Counted from the stretch's first letter, positions 1 through 6,753 are shown. The stretch: 7,015 nt of DNA from JAPLGZ01 sp038318235 (GCA_038318235.1 JBBQBY010000369.1:1-7015); one strand, 5' to 3'. Numbers and translations: made by a program. The notes: generated from the letters alone by a model not told the origin.

Positions 1-957
1 GCGCCGCAGCTCGCGCAGATGCTCAAGGCAACCGATGCGCAAATCGCCGACGTAACGCGCGCCGCCGCGCTCGCCAAATCTGATTTGGTCACCTCGATGG
101 TGGTGGAAATGACCAGCCTCCAGGGGATCATCGGCGAAATCTATGCGCTAAAAAGTGGCGAAACACCCGCGGTTGCACAGGCGATCCGCGAACATTATTT
201 GCCCCGCGCCGCCGGGGATGCCAATCCGGCCACGTTACCCGGCTTAGCCCTGAGTCTGGCCGACAAGTTAGACAGCCTGATCGGTCTCTTTGCTGTCGGC
301 GCCATCCCGACCGGCAGCGCTGATCCCTTTGGTCTGCGGCGGGCGGCGCTAGGGGTAGTCAACAATTTGATCGCAACTGGCACTGATTTTAGTCTAAAAG
401 CGGGATTGGCCGCGGCCGCGGCCTTGCAACCAGTGGCCGTCGCGCCCGAGGCCCTAGCCGAGGCGACAACCTTTGTTGAACGCCGTTTGCAGGGTCTCTT
501 GCTAGAGATGAATATTGCCTACGATGTGGTGGAAGCGGTATTAGCCGTGCAGGGTGACAATCCAATCGCCGCCCGTCGTGCCAGCATCGCCGTGAGTGAG
601 ATGTTGCGCCAACCGTGGTGGAGCGATGTCTTTACGGCGTATGCCCGTTGCGCCCGCATCACACGCAATCTGGCGCAGACGCTAGCGCTCAATCCAGCCG
701 CTTATGGGGAGACCGTTGAGTCAAATTTACACGAAGCGACGCAAGCAGCGCAAGCGGCGTTAAAGGCCAGCCCCGAACCGGCCACGCTCTTGGGCGAACA
801 GTTGCATGCCTTGCAAGGGCCGATCAACGCCTTTTTTGAGAAGGTGCTCGTCAACGCCGAAGATGAAACCGTGCGCCAAGCACGTTTGGCGTTGGTACAA
901 CAGATCGCCGCCCTGCCAGCCGCCGTGGCCGATTTGAGCAAATTACAAGGATTTTAA
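1..957 (+). CDS. glyS: Glycyl-tRNA synthetase beta subunit, C-terminal part (5' end outside window)
   Basis: The reading frame is open from base 1 and ends at TAA 955-957, giving 318 residues; the N-terminal part is outside the window. The beta subunit works with the catalytic alpha subunit (GlyQ) in the cytoplasm to charge tRNA-Gly with glycine, and mainly binds the tRNA. Visible family landmarks, numbered from base 1, are AAALAKSDLVTSMV (about 21-34), the LQGIIGEIYA segment (about 40-49, matching the usual ELQGxMGxxYA), EHYLPRAAGD (about 64-73), ADKLDSLIGLFAVG (about 87-100) and PTGSADPFGLRRAALGV (about 103-119). The end carries the DALR-type anticodon-binding region with INAFFEKVLVNAEDE (about 275-289) and a final DLSKLQGF. 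The beta subunit is usually near 690 residues, so a little under half is seen. In some bacteria alpha and beta are fused; that cannot be judged here. The fragment looks intact, with no frameshift. Confidence 0.95.
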   Translation, partial: APQLAQMLKATDAQIADVTRAAALAKSDLVTSMVVEMTSLQGIIGEIYALKSGETPAVAQAIREHYLPRAAGDANPATLPGLALSLADKLDSLIGLFAVGAIPTGSADPFGLRRAALGVVNNLIATGTDFSLKAGLAAAAALQPVAVAPEALAEATTFVERRLQGLLLEMNIAYDVVEAVLAVQGDNPIAARRASIAVSEMLRQPWWSDVFTAYARCARITRNLAQTLALNPAAYGETVESNLHEATQAAQAALKASPEPATLLGEQLHALQGPINAFFEKVLVNAEDETVRQARLALVQQIAALPAAVADLSKLQGF

Positions 958-963
958 ACGCGA

Positions 964-1199
964 CCCTCCCCTTCAGGAAGTGAGCCGATTGGTGGACGGA
1001 CGAAGTATCTCGTTCTGTTTTGTGACAGGCTCCCTCTCAGTAGGAGAGGGCAGGGGGAGAGGTCTGGTCTGCGCTAGATTTTAGCCGTACAAACGCAGAC
1101 CTCTCCCTAACCCTCCCCTGCTGAGAGGGGACTGTTTGGTGGACGGAACAGGTCATTCATTCTATCCACCAATCGGCTCCCTCTCAGCAGGGACGGGGC
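964..1199. repeat. Composite palindromic intergenic repeat (REP/MITE-like)
   Basis: This element nearly fills the gap between the convergent ends of glyS and the 511-residue gene. Its outer arms are a perfect 15-bp inverted repeat, GAGCCGATTGGTGGA at 982-996 and its complement at 1165-1179. The bases outside these arms also resemble each other when inverted (964-981 and about 1180-1199), so the terminal repeats may be about 35 bp. Between them lies a long imperfect hairpin (1032-1130). GGCTCCCTCTCAG occurs directly at 1028-1040 and 1175-1187, and TTGGTGGACGGA at 989-1000 and 1136-1147. No ORF of note lies inside. CTCTCCCTAACCCTC-type palindromes are known as dispersed intergenic repeats in several bacterial genomes. 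Calling this one a mobile or dispersed element is inference, since no second genomic copy can be seen. Confidence 0.7.
1032..1130. terminator. Long imperfect hairpin, possible bidirectional terminator
   Basis: The left arm 1032-1066 and right arm 1096-1130 pair over about 34 positions with a few mismatches. Perfect blocks are CCCTCTCAG (1032-1040) with its complement at 1121-1129, and GGGAGAGGTCTG (1055-1066) with its complement at 1096-1107. GTCTG is duplicated at the inner edge of the left arm (1062-1066 and 1067-1071), so GTCTGCG 1067-1073 can alternatively pair with CGCAGAC 1094-1100. Both flanking genes point into it (glyS ends at 957, the - strand gene at 1226), so it could stop transcription from both sides. 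There is no T-run after either arm, so it is not a canonical intrinsic terminator; protection of 3' ends or a purely repetitive origin is equally possible. Confidence 0.4.
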
Positions 1200-1225
1200 G
1201 GCATTAAGCGTGGTCGCATTCCAAA

Positions 1226-2761
1226 TCAAGGCAAGCTGGCGATCTGGCCGGTTTCATCCGACAATAGACCACCATGCGCCGATAACAGATAGCTGACCGG
1301 CACGTTGCTGTTGTTGAAGACAATGATCGTATATTTGCCATGCCCAGAGGCGTTAAAGACGGCGCTCAATTTACCCAGATCCTCACCAAATTGTACGGGC
1401 ATTCCCATCGCCATGCTCAAATCTTGGGGGCGCGCACCAGCAATCACGCGGCGCAGGCCATCTTCGGTTAACACCCAAAAATTGACGTTCTCGCGCACCG
1501 TCTGATTGTCTTTCGGGTCAATCGCCAACGACAGCCCGATCGTACCATCGAGGCGTGCCGGGACTAAACCAATATAACGGTATTGATACGCGGTATTGAG
1601 GGCACCCGCCAATTTCTCCACCCCAAAAGCGCTCGTTGTCGTCAGACTAACAGCCGTCGTGGCAACAGGCGTTGGGGTTACTGTGGCGGCAGCGAGCACC
1701 GGGGTTGGTGTCACTTTAGGGGCCAAGGCAGCCACCTCAACGGCCGCGATCTTAGCTTCGTTGGTCTGGCCGTATTGATCGATCAGCGAACCGCCCTCAA
1801 TCGAAAGGGCATAGGTGGCCGGGATTTCGGCATTGTTGTATACAATGACGGTGTAGGGTCCATGGCCAGAAGCGCCAAAGCTAGCTTGCAATTCGTTGCG
1901 ATTGGGGCTAAACGGCACCGGAAAACCAGTCGCGAGGTTGAGATCGGCGGGTGTTTCCCCATTGGCCGTTCGGCGCAACCCATCATCATCCAAGACCCAG
2001 AAATTGACGCTCCCGGCAAGCGTTGGCTGATCTTGCGGGTCATACGTAAAGCGGAAAGCCACTTGTCCATCGCGCACGCTGGGCAGCATGCTCAAATAAT
2101 TGCGATCTGGGCGGCGCGTCAGCGATCCACTGACCCGCAGCGCGCTGACGACGGTAAACACACTGCTCGTCGGGGTGGCGACTGGTGTGGCCGCCTCGGT
2201 GGCGGTGGGCGGAACCGCGGTCGCCGCAGAACTGGTCTGGCCGCTCGCATCGGTTAAGAGGCCGCCGCGCGCCGACAAGGTATATTGCACAGCAAGCGGG
2301 GCATTGTTATACACGATCACCGTATACTTACCCCGGCCAGAATCACGAAAAGCGCCACTCATTTTATTGCCGATCGGATCATATTGTAACGGGCTGCCAC
2401 TCGCCACATTATTGAGCGTTTTAAGATCAGCGCCATGCAGATATTCGCGCAGGCCGTCTTCGTCTAAAACCAGAAAATTGACAAAACCCTTTAAGCTCGG
2501 TTCATTCTGGGGATCATAGGCCAGGGTTAAGCCAATCATGGCGTCGCGTTCGGTAGTCTCCAACTCAAAATAGTGAGCGCTATACTGATGCGGCAATTGC
2601 CCAGACAAGGTTGTGGCGCTGATGGCATTGGGGCGTGACAACGGCGCGGCTAAAAGTGGTTGGGCTTGGGGGGCCAACGCCGCGCCAATACCGAATAGAA
2701 GACAGAGTATGCCGGACACATTGAGCCTGATTTTGGTCAACGTAGGAACATGAACACGCAT
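1226..2761 (-). CDS. Exported protein with three tandem copies of an unassigned ~125-residue domain
   Basis: This 511-residue protein starts at ATG (complement of 2759-2761) with AGAGGA seven bases upstream. The N-terminus has basic residues (R2, K10, R12) and a hydrophobic stretch at about 13-30 followed by Ala-rich sequence, which fits a Sec signal peptide; cleavage may follow ALA at 28-30 or LLAA near 39. C20 does not sit in a good lipobox. The mature part is three homologous units, about residues 51-177, 208-335 and 382-509. Each has a VNFxVLxxDGLR block (94-105, 252-263, 426-437), a GxYTxIVxNN block (144-153, 301-310, 475-484) and a closing GGxLxDxxGQ block. Thr/Pro/Ala/Val-rich linkers containing PTAT, TPTPV and similar join the units. 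Predicted strand-rich sequence suggests beta-sandwich domains, perhaps akin to the PPC or other extracellular adhesion/binding folds, but I do not recognise the family. No enzyme motif, membrane anchor or sortase signal is seen. It diverges from the SARP-type regulator across 160 bp and may be its target (inference). Confidence 0.88.
   Translation of the reverse strand: MRVHVPTLTKIRLNVSGILCLLFGIGAALAPQAQPLLAAPLSRPNAISATTLSGQLPHQYSAHYFELETTERDAMIGLTLAYDPQNEPSLKGFVNFLVLDEDGLREYLHGADLKTLNNVASGSPLQYDPIGNKMSGAFRDSGRGKYTVIVYNNAPLAVQYTLSARGGLLTDASGQTSSAATAVPPTATEAATPVATPTSSVFTVVSALRVSGSLTRRPDRNYLSMLPSVRDGQVAFRFTYDPQDQPTLAGSVNFWVLDDDGLRRTANGETPADLNLATGFPVPFSPNRNELQASFGASGHGPYTVIVYNNAEIPATYALSIEGGSLIDQYGQTNEAKIAAVEVAALAPKVTPTPVLAAATVTPTPVATTAVSLTTTSAFGVEKLAGALNTAYQYRYIGLVPARLDGTIGLSLAIDPKDNQTVRENVNFWVLTEDGLRRVIAGARPQDLSMAMGMPVQFGEDLGKLSAVFNASGHGKYTIIVFNNSNVPVSYLLSAHGGLLSDETGQIASLP
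1235..2611 (-). repeat. Three coding repeat units within the exported protein
   Basis: Unit 1 lies at about 2231-2611, unit 2 at about 1757-2140 and unit 3 at about 1235-1618, all on the - strand. The linker DNA between them encodes low-complexity Thr/Pro/Ala/Val. Units 2 and 3 share features that unit 1 lacks: Trp in VNFWVL, an ASGHG motif before the YTxIVxNN strand, and GLRR instead of GLRE. This suggests 2 and 3 are closer relatives, or that unit 1 diverged first. The units are related at protein level, but I do not see long identical DNA stretches, so the duplications look old. Confidence 0.8.
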
Positions 2762-2768
2762 GGGTTTA

Positions 2769-2774
2769 TCCTCT
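2769..2774 (-). promoter_or_regulatory. Shine-Dalgarno site of the exported protein gene
   Basis: On the - strand the sequence reads AGAGGA, seven bases before the ATG. It is the clearest ribosome binding site in the window and settles the start of the 511-residue protein. Confidence 0.75.
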
Positions 2775-2798
2775 TCTGTTATAATGAGTAATCGTGAT

Positions 2799-2827
2799 TT
2801 GACTGATCTGATCCAGCCTTTTACTAT
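2799..2827 (+). promoter_or_regulatory. Candidate sigma-70-type promoter of the SARP-type regulator
   Basis: TTGACT (2799-2804, five of six consensus bases) is followed by exactly 17 bases and TACTAT (2822-2827, four of six). Transcription would begin near 2834, leaving a leader of roughly 90-130 bases before the candidate start codons at 2922 and 2964. Its -10 box overlaps that of the opposing promoter by two bases. Confidence 0.5.
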
Positions 2828-2854
2828 TGTAAACTAAATTTAGCAAAATGTAAT
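2826..2854 (-). promoter_or_regulatory. Candidate sigma-70-type promoter of the exported protein gene
   Basis: Read on the - strand, ATTACA (complement of 2849-2854, four of six consensus bases) is followed by 17 bases and TACAAT (complement of 2826-2831, five of six). The predicted start is near 2819, giving a leader of about 57 bases to the ATG at 2761. It cannot be occupied at the same time as the opposing promoter, because the -10 boxes share bases 2826-2827. Confidence 0.45.
2834..2843. promoter_or_regulatory. Perfect palindrome CTAAATTTAG, possible operator
   Basis: This 10-bp perfect palindrome falls on the predicted start point of the + promoter and inside the spacer of the - promoter. 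Immediately beside it, TTTAC (2820-2824) and GTAAA (2829-2833) form a second small dyad over the overlapping -10 boxes. A protein bound here could affect both genes. SARP-type winged helices often bind direct repeats, so which protein would bind is open. Confidence 0.3.
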
Positions 2855-2921
2855 CAGACGTTTAGCTGATCTATCATCCTATTATCCTTAATTCGTTCCT
2901 TAGATTGTTTGTCTGATCAAA

Positions 2922-5900
2922 TTGACAACTACATTTATAAACAAACCTGGTGCTCAGGCCACAGTGCCATCGCCTTCCCATATTCAAATCTACGCGCTGG
3001 GCACGTTGCAGGTGGTGCGTGGCACCAAAGCCGTCACCGAGAGCGATTGGCATACGCGCCAAGCACGCCAATTGCTCAAAATTTTGATCACCGAACGGCC
3101 CCGCCCAGTCTCCACAGATCGCCTGATCGAGATTCTCTGGCCAGATAGTACGCCAAGTGCGGCCGCCACAACCTTACGCAGCGCGATCAATGCCTTGCGC
3201 AACGTGCTAGAGCCAACCCGCCGCAACCGCGCCCCTTCGGAATATATTGTCACCGAGACGCCGGGCTATGCCTTTTACGAACATCCAGCGATCTGGTTGG
3301 ATGTCAGTGAATTTGAGCAGAAGCTTAACCAAGCTGGGCATACAGCGGACGAAGTGACGCGTCGCCCGCTGCTTGAGGCCGCGATTGATCTCTACAAAGA
3401 CGATTACCTGATCAGCGACCCCTATGCTGATTGGGCGCAAAACGAACGCGAACGGCTGCGCGAGCGCTATTTTACGGCGCTACTGGAACTTGGCGAGTTA
3501 CAAGCCGGCTTGCAGCAGTACGCCGCGGCCATTACAACCTGTCGCCGCATCCTGGCCCGCGACGAAGTGCGCGAAAACGCCTACCAGGCGTTGATGCGCT
3601 ATCAGGCCGAATCTGGTGATAGTGCGGCGGCTTTGCTCACTTATGAACGCTGCCGCACAATTTTGACGGAAGAATTGGGCGCTGACCCCAGCCCGTTGAC
3701 CCAACTGTGGCATCAACGGATTCTCAACGGGGAGATCGAGCCGCACCCAACCGACAATCTACGCCAGGCGCCCAACCGGCTGGCCCCGCAAGCTACCGCT
3801 GAGCGCGCCGCGCCCACGCCGCTGCCTGCCGTACATTTGCCTCAGCAAACTTTACTGCCGTTGTTGGATGAGCAATTTATTGATCTCTTTGTCGGGCGCG
3901 AGTTGGAAAGCGGGCAACTTTCGGCGCGGCTTCAGGATGCTCTGGCGGGCAAAGGTAATTTGGTCTTATTAGAAGGGGAGGCCGGTGTTGGCAAGACCCG
4001 GCTGGCTTATTATAGTTTGCAACAGGCCGTGGACGCAGGGGCCACCGTGATCAGCGCCACCTGTCAGCTATTGGAGCGTCAATTGCCTTTTGCGCCGCTG
4101 GCCGATGGGATTGGGCGTTATCTGCAAGCCCTACCCGACCCAGTGTTACACCTTTTGCCAACCGCCAGCCTGGCCCAACTTACCCAGATCATCCCTAGCC
4201 TCCAAGATCGCTTGCCCGACTTGCCCGCATGGCCAAACGAGACAATGATACGCTCGGATCTGCGCTCAGACGAGCATCGCCAGCGCTTGATCGATGGGAT
4301 TGTCGCTTTTTTGACAACGTTGGCGCGCGCCCGTCCGCTTGTCTTTTTTCTCGATGATCTGCACTGGGCCGACGCCGATACGCTGGCGGTGCTCAGTCGG
4401 CTGTCACAACGCTTGAACGACTTACCCTTGTTCTGTTTGCTGGCCTATCGCAGCGAAGATCTGGCCGAAAATGACGCGTTGACCACGTTGTTGCATGCGC
4501 TGAAACGCTTGCGCCAGCACCAAATTATTGGGTTGGCCCGCCTCAATCAGACCCAAGTGCAAATTTTCGTCCAGGCGCTGACCGGCCGCCCAGCAGCGGA
4601 CAGTGCGGAGCTAGCCTTGCAACTCTATCAAGCGACCCAAGGCAATGCGCTCTTTATAACCGAGGCGCTGCGCGATTGGCAGGAACGCCAGGCATCATCG
4701 ACCGATCCAAATGCGCTTGGTGAGCCACAACCGTGGAAACTCCATCGTAACCGGCGCGTGCAGGAGATCATCGTCGAACGCATGGAACGCTTGCCGGAAA
4801 TGGCCAAAAATGTCCTCCAGCTAAGCGCGGTGATCAATCGTGACTTTAGCCTGGAACTCCTGGAAAGCGCCGCACCGGCTGATCCGATGGTTGGTTTAGA
4901 GATTTTGTTAAAACGCAAATTCTTGCTAGAACGCCCAGATGAGCGGCTGGATTTTAGCCATCAGGTGGTGCGCGAGGTGGCCTATGCCAGCATGCCAACC
5001 TTGCAACGTCGCCGTTTGCATCTGCGGGTGGCCGAGGCGCTGGTGCGTCTACAACGCAGCCAGATGTTGCCTGGCGAAACGGCCTTTCATTATGGCCAGG
5101 CGGGGACTGGGGCGCAACAAGCCTTTGCCCATTACAGCGTTTTGGCCGGCGAGAAACTGTTGCGTACCTTTGGCTTTCGCCAAGCCGTGGAGGCATTCGA
5201 CCAGGCGCTCACCGTGTTGCAACAGACGCCGGATCGCGAAAGCGCCGGACCGCCCGAATTGATTCGGCGGGCGCTGCAGGGGCGCGGCCTGGCCTACGAA
5301 AGCCTTTTCGACCCCGATGGCGTCACAGAGACCTATCGCCGCTTGCAAAGTTGGGCGCGCCAACAAGGAGATCGGGCGCTGTTGCTCAGGGCGCACAGCC
5401 GGCTTACGTCGATGTTGGGCTTGCTGGGCCAACAACGCGAAAGCAATGAACTGTTGCGCGAGTTGATTGAGACATTGACGCCCAGCGCTGGCCTCGATTC
5501 GCGCGCGATCATCGATCTGTTTGAGCGCCGCCGCCTGATCTACAGCCTGGACGCGCCGGACGATGACGGCGCATGGGCGAGCTATACACCACCGCCCGCC
5601 GTCATCGATCAGCCCGTGCAAGATATTTTGCAGCAGCTTGATCCAGTCTATGCCGTGTTACCGCTCTTGAATTATGGCTGGATTTTGCTGATCCAGGGCC
5701 AATTAGGCCCCGCCATCCAGTGTCTAGAGGCCGTCGTTGACCTGGCGCGTGAGACCGGCCAATGGCTGATCGCCAGCACAGCTTATCATCAACTGGCCGT
5801 CGCCGCGCGCATTTTGGGACACCTGGCACAAAGTCAACAATTAAACGAACAGAGTGTGGCGATCAACCGTGAAATTCAAGGCGCGGTGGCGGAATTGGGC

Positions 5901-6422
5901 AGTATGTGGCCGCGCCTTGCCAGCGCTTTCCTTTCGTTGCGCCTCAATCGTGTGGACGAGGCCGAACGGCGTTTGCGCCGCGTGATGAATCTGCTCGACC
6001 AACGCGCCGTCTTCCGCAATCATCGCAATAGCACACAGATTGGCTTGGGGTTGGTGGCCTTGGCGCGCGGTGAACTTGACCAAGCGCAACAGCTGCTCAC
6101 GACCGCGCTGGCTGATCCGGGCAATCTTTATCCCTACACCCATGTGCGGGCGCTGCTTGGTCTGGCGCAGTTAGCACACTTGGCGGGCGATACCAGCCAG
6201 TGTGCAGCTTTGTTACGCCAAGCCTTGCGCTTTGCTGGACGGCGCAGTTTGCTGGAAGAGTATGTGGAGACTGTATTGCAGATTGCCAGTTTGCAGCCAA
6301 CCGATGCGCCGGTGGCACGGTTGGTGGACGAGACGAGGGCGTATGTGAAGGCGCTGGGGCTGGATTCGCTAGGCGCGTTGCTGGCCGAGGCAGCAGAAGC
6401 CATTCGGGCACTCAAGCAATGA
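2922..6422 (+). CDS. SARP-type transcriptional regulator: wHTH–BTAD–P-loop ATPase–TPR-like
   Basis: This 1166-residue protein (from the TTG at 2922) has the architecture of large SARP/AfsR-like activators. Residues 21-118 form an OmpR-type winged-helix DNA-binding domain. Residues about 125-270 form the BTAD domain, with YADWAQNERERLRERY (168-183) and the hallmark ending ELGADPSPLTQLW (251-263). A Pro/Ala-rich linker (about 272-310) leads to an AAA_16/STAND-like NTPase with Walker A GEAGVGKT (352-359), Walker B LVFFLDDLHWAD (473-484) and a GNALFITEAL segment (574-583). Residues about 720-1166 are helix-rich with TPR-like repeats, for example near 734-768, 927-983 and 1040-1100. There is no C-terminal LuxR-type helix-turn-helix, so it is not a LAL regulator. 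Such proteins activate transcription in the cytoplasm, with ATP binding and the TPR part thought to gate activity. The start is uncertain: TTG 2922 lacks a Shine-Dalgarno, and GTG 2964 (weak CTCAGG upstream) would give MPSPSHIQIYALG, a typical N-terminus. A TAG at 2901 limits extension. The divergent exported protein is a plausible target. Confidence 0.92.
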   Translation: MTTTFINKPGAQATVPSPSHIQIYALGTLQVVRGTKAVTESDWHTRQARQLLKILITERPRPVSTDRLIEILWPDSTPSAAATTLRSAINALRNVLEPTRRNRAPSEYIVTETPGYAFYEHPAIWLDVSEFEQKLNQAGHTADEVTRRPLLEAAIDLYKDDYLISDPYADWAQNERERLRERYFTALLELGELQAGLQQYAAAITTCRRILARDEVRENAYQALMRYQAESGDSAAALLTYERCRTILTEELGADPSPLTQLWHQRILNGEIEPHPTDNLRQAPNRLAPQATAERAAPTPLPAVHLPQQTLLPLLDEQFIDLFVGRELESGQLSARLQDALAGKGNLVLLEGEAGVGKTRLAYYSLQQAVDAGATVISATCQLLERQLPFAPLADGIGRYLQALPDPVLHLLPTASLAQLTQIIPSLQDRLPDLPAWPNETMIRSDLRSDEHRQRLIDGIVAFLTTLARARPLVFFLDDLHWADADTLAVLSRLSQRLNDLPLFCLLAYRSEDLAENDALTTLLHALKRLRQHQIIGLARLNQTQVQIFVQALTGRPAADSAELALQLYQATQGNALFITEALRDWQERQASSTDPNALGEPQPWKLHRNRRVQEIIVERMERLPEMAKNVLQLSAVINRDFSLELLESAAPADPMVGLEILLKRKFLLERPDERLDFSHQVVREVAYASMPTLQRRRLHLRVAEALVRLQRSQMLPGETAFHYGQAGTGAQQAFAHYSVLAGEKLLRTFGFRQAVEAFDQALTVLQQTPDRESAGPPELIRRALQGRGLAYESLFDPDGVTETYRRLQSWARQQGDRALLLRAHSRLTSMLGLLGQQRESNELLRELIETLTPSAGLDSRAIIDLFERRRLIYSLDAPDDDGAWASYTPPPAVIDQPVQDILQQLDPVYAVLPLLNYGWILLIQGQLGPAIQCLEAVVDLARETGQWLIASTAYHQLAVAARILGHLAQSQQLNEQSVAINREIQGAVAELGSMWPRLASAFLSLRLNRVDEAERRLRRVMNLLDQRAVFRNHRNSTQIGLGLVALARGELDQAQQLLTTALADPGNLYPYTHVRALLGLAQLAHLAGDTSQCAALLRQALRFAGRRSLLEEYVETVLQIASLQPTDAPVARLVDETRAYVKALGLDSLGALLAEAAEAIRALKQ

Positions 6423-6442
6423 TGAAAAAGCGAGAAGTAATC

Positions 6443-6655
6443 TTATTGATTGGGTAGAGGAGCATAGAGATTGATATAAGCAATACCCCGGTTATATACT
6501 TTGGTGAAAACGCAGGTGAGTCCAGTTCCATTAAACGTAAAGGTGACAGCATCTTGGGCTGCATTAGACCAGCTGATCGTGCTGTTATAGGCCGTAGGGC
6601 ACATTGGGCTAACGACGGTAAATTTAGACCAGTGGCCCAAGCCCGAAGCAAAGCT
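6443..6655 (-). pseudogene. Remnant of a secreted-protein FTGTG/YNRGIA-type module
   Basis: Between in-frame stops on the - strand (complement of 6656-6658 and 6443-6445) an open stretch of about 70 codons reads SFASGLGHWSKFT... and contains DAVTFTFNGTGLTCVFTK and YNRGIAYINLYAP. This resembles a module I know from large repetitive secreted Chloroflexota proteins, in which VTFTFTGTG is followed by YGxAxVYxDGVLxxTxDLYAP. Here the DGVLxxT part between the strand and LYAP is missing and a stop follows soon after, so it looks internally deleted and truncated at both ends. The only start codons are an unsupported TTG at 6640 and a late ATG, with no ribosome binding site. A tiny functional gene is possible but less likely. 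The family link is from memory of the motif pattern, not from a search. Confidence 0.45.
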
Positions 6656-6666
6656 TTAATCGCCCC

Positions 6667-6731
6667 ACCAAGTTTCCCCGAAGTTTCTGCCCCTGAGTAG
6701 AAGATAGCACCTCAGCAATGCCAAACTTGGT
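6667..6731. repeat. Nested inverted repeat in the spacer
   Basis: ACCAAGTTT (6667-6675) is perfectly complementary, inverted, to AAACTTGGT (6723-6731). Inside it CTGAG (6693-6697) faces CTCAG (6711-6715). The outer arms are 47 bases apart and no T-run follows, so a terminator role is doubtful. It may be the end of an old mobile element or a chance structure. Confidence 0.3.
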
Positions 6732-6753
6732 ATTCCTGGCAGCCCCTTAAAAT

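Noticed and set aside
1583..2257. Open frame of 224 codons on the + strand opposite the exported protein gene
   Set aside because: It lies wholly antisense to the triple-repeat gene, which has a signal peptide, ribosome binding site and internal homology. The antisense translation is Arg/Gly-rich with no recognisable motif.
2780..2785. Perfect TATAAT on the + strand
   Set aside because: No -35-like hexamer lies at a fitting distance (bases 2757-2762 do not match), so it was not called a promoter.
2922..2927. Perfect TTGACA at the candidate regulator start
   Set aside because: Seventeen bases downstream there is no -10-like sequence (2945-2950), so it is more likely part of the coding start than a promoter.
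5049..5621. Open frame of 190 codons on the - strand inside the regulator
   Set aside because: It is antisense to the TPR-like part of a well-supported 1166-residue protein. Long shadow frames are expected in GC-rich DNA and no start signal was seen.
2922..6422. LAL-type (MalT-like, LuxR HTH) regulator
   Set aside because: The ATPase and TPR parts fit, but the C-terminus (residues 1100-1166) has no LuxR helix-turn-helix. DNA binding is at the N-terminus through the OmpR-like winged helix and BTAD.
6412..6651. Second - strand open frame of 79 codons overlapping the secreted-module remnant
   Set aside because: It is in another frame, begins MLRAWATGLNLPSLAQ and shows no domain pattern, whereas the neighbouring frame does. 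It also overlaps the regulator's stop.
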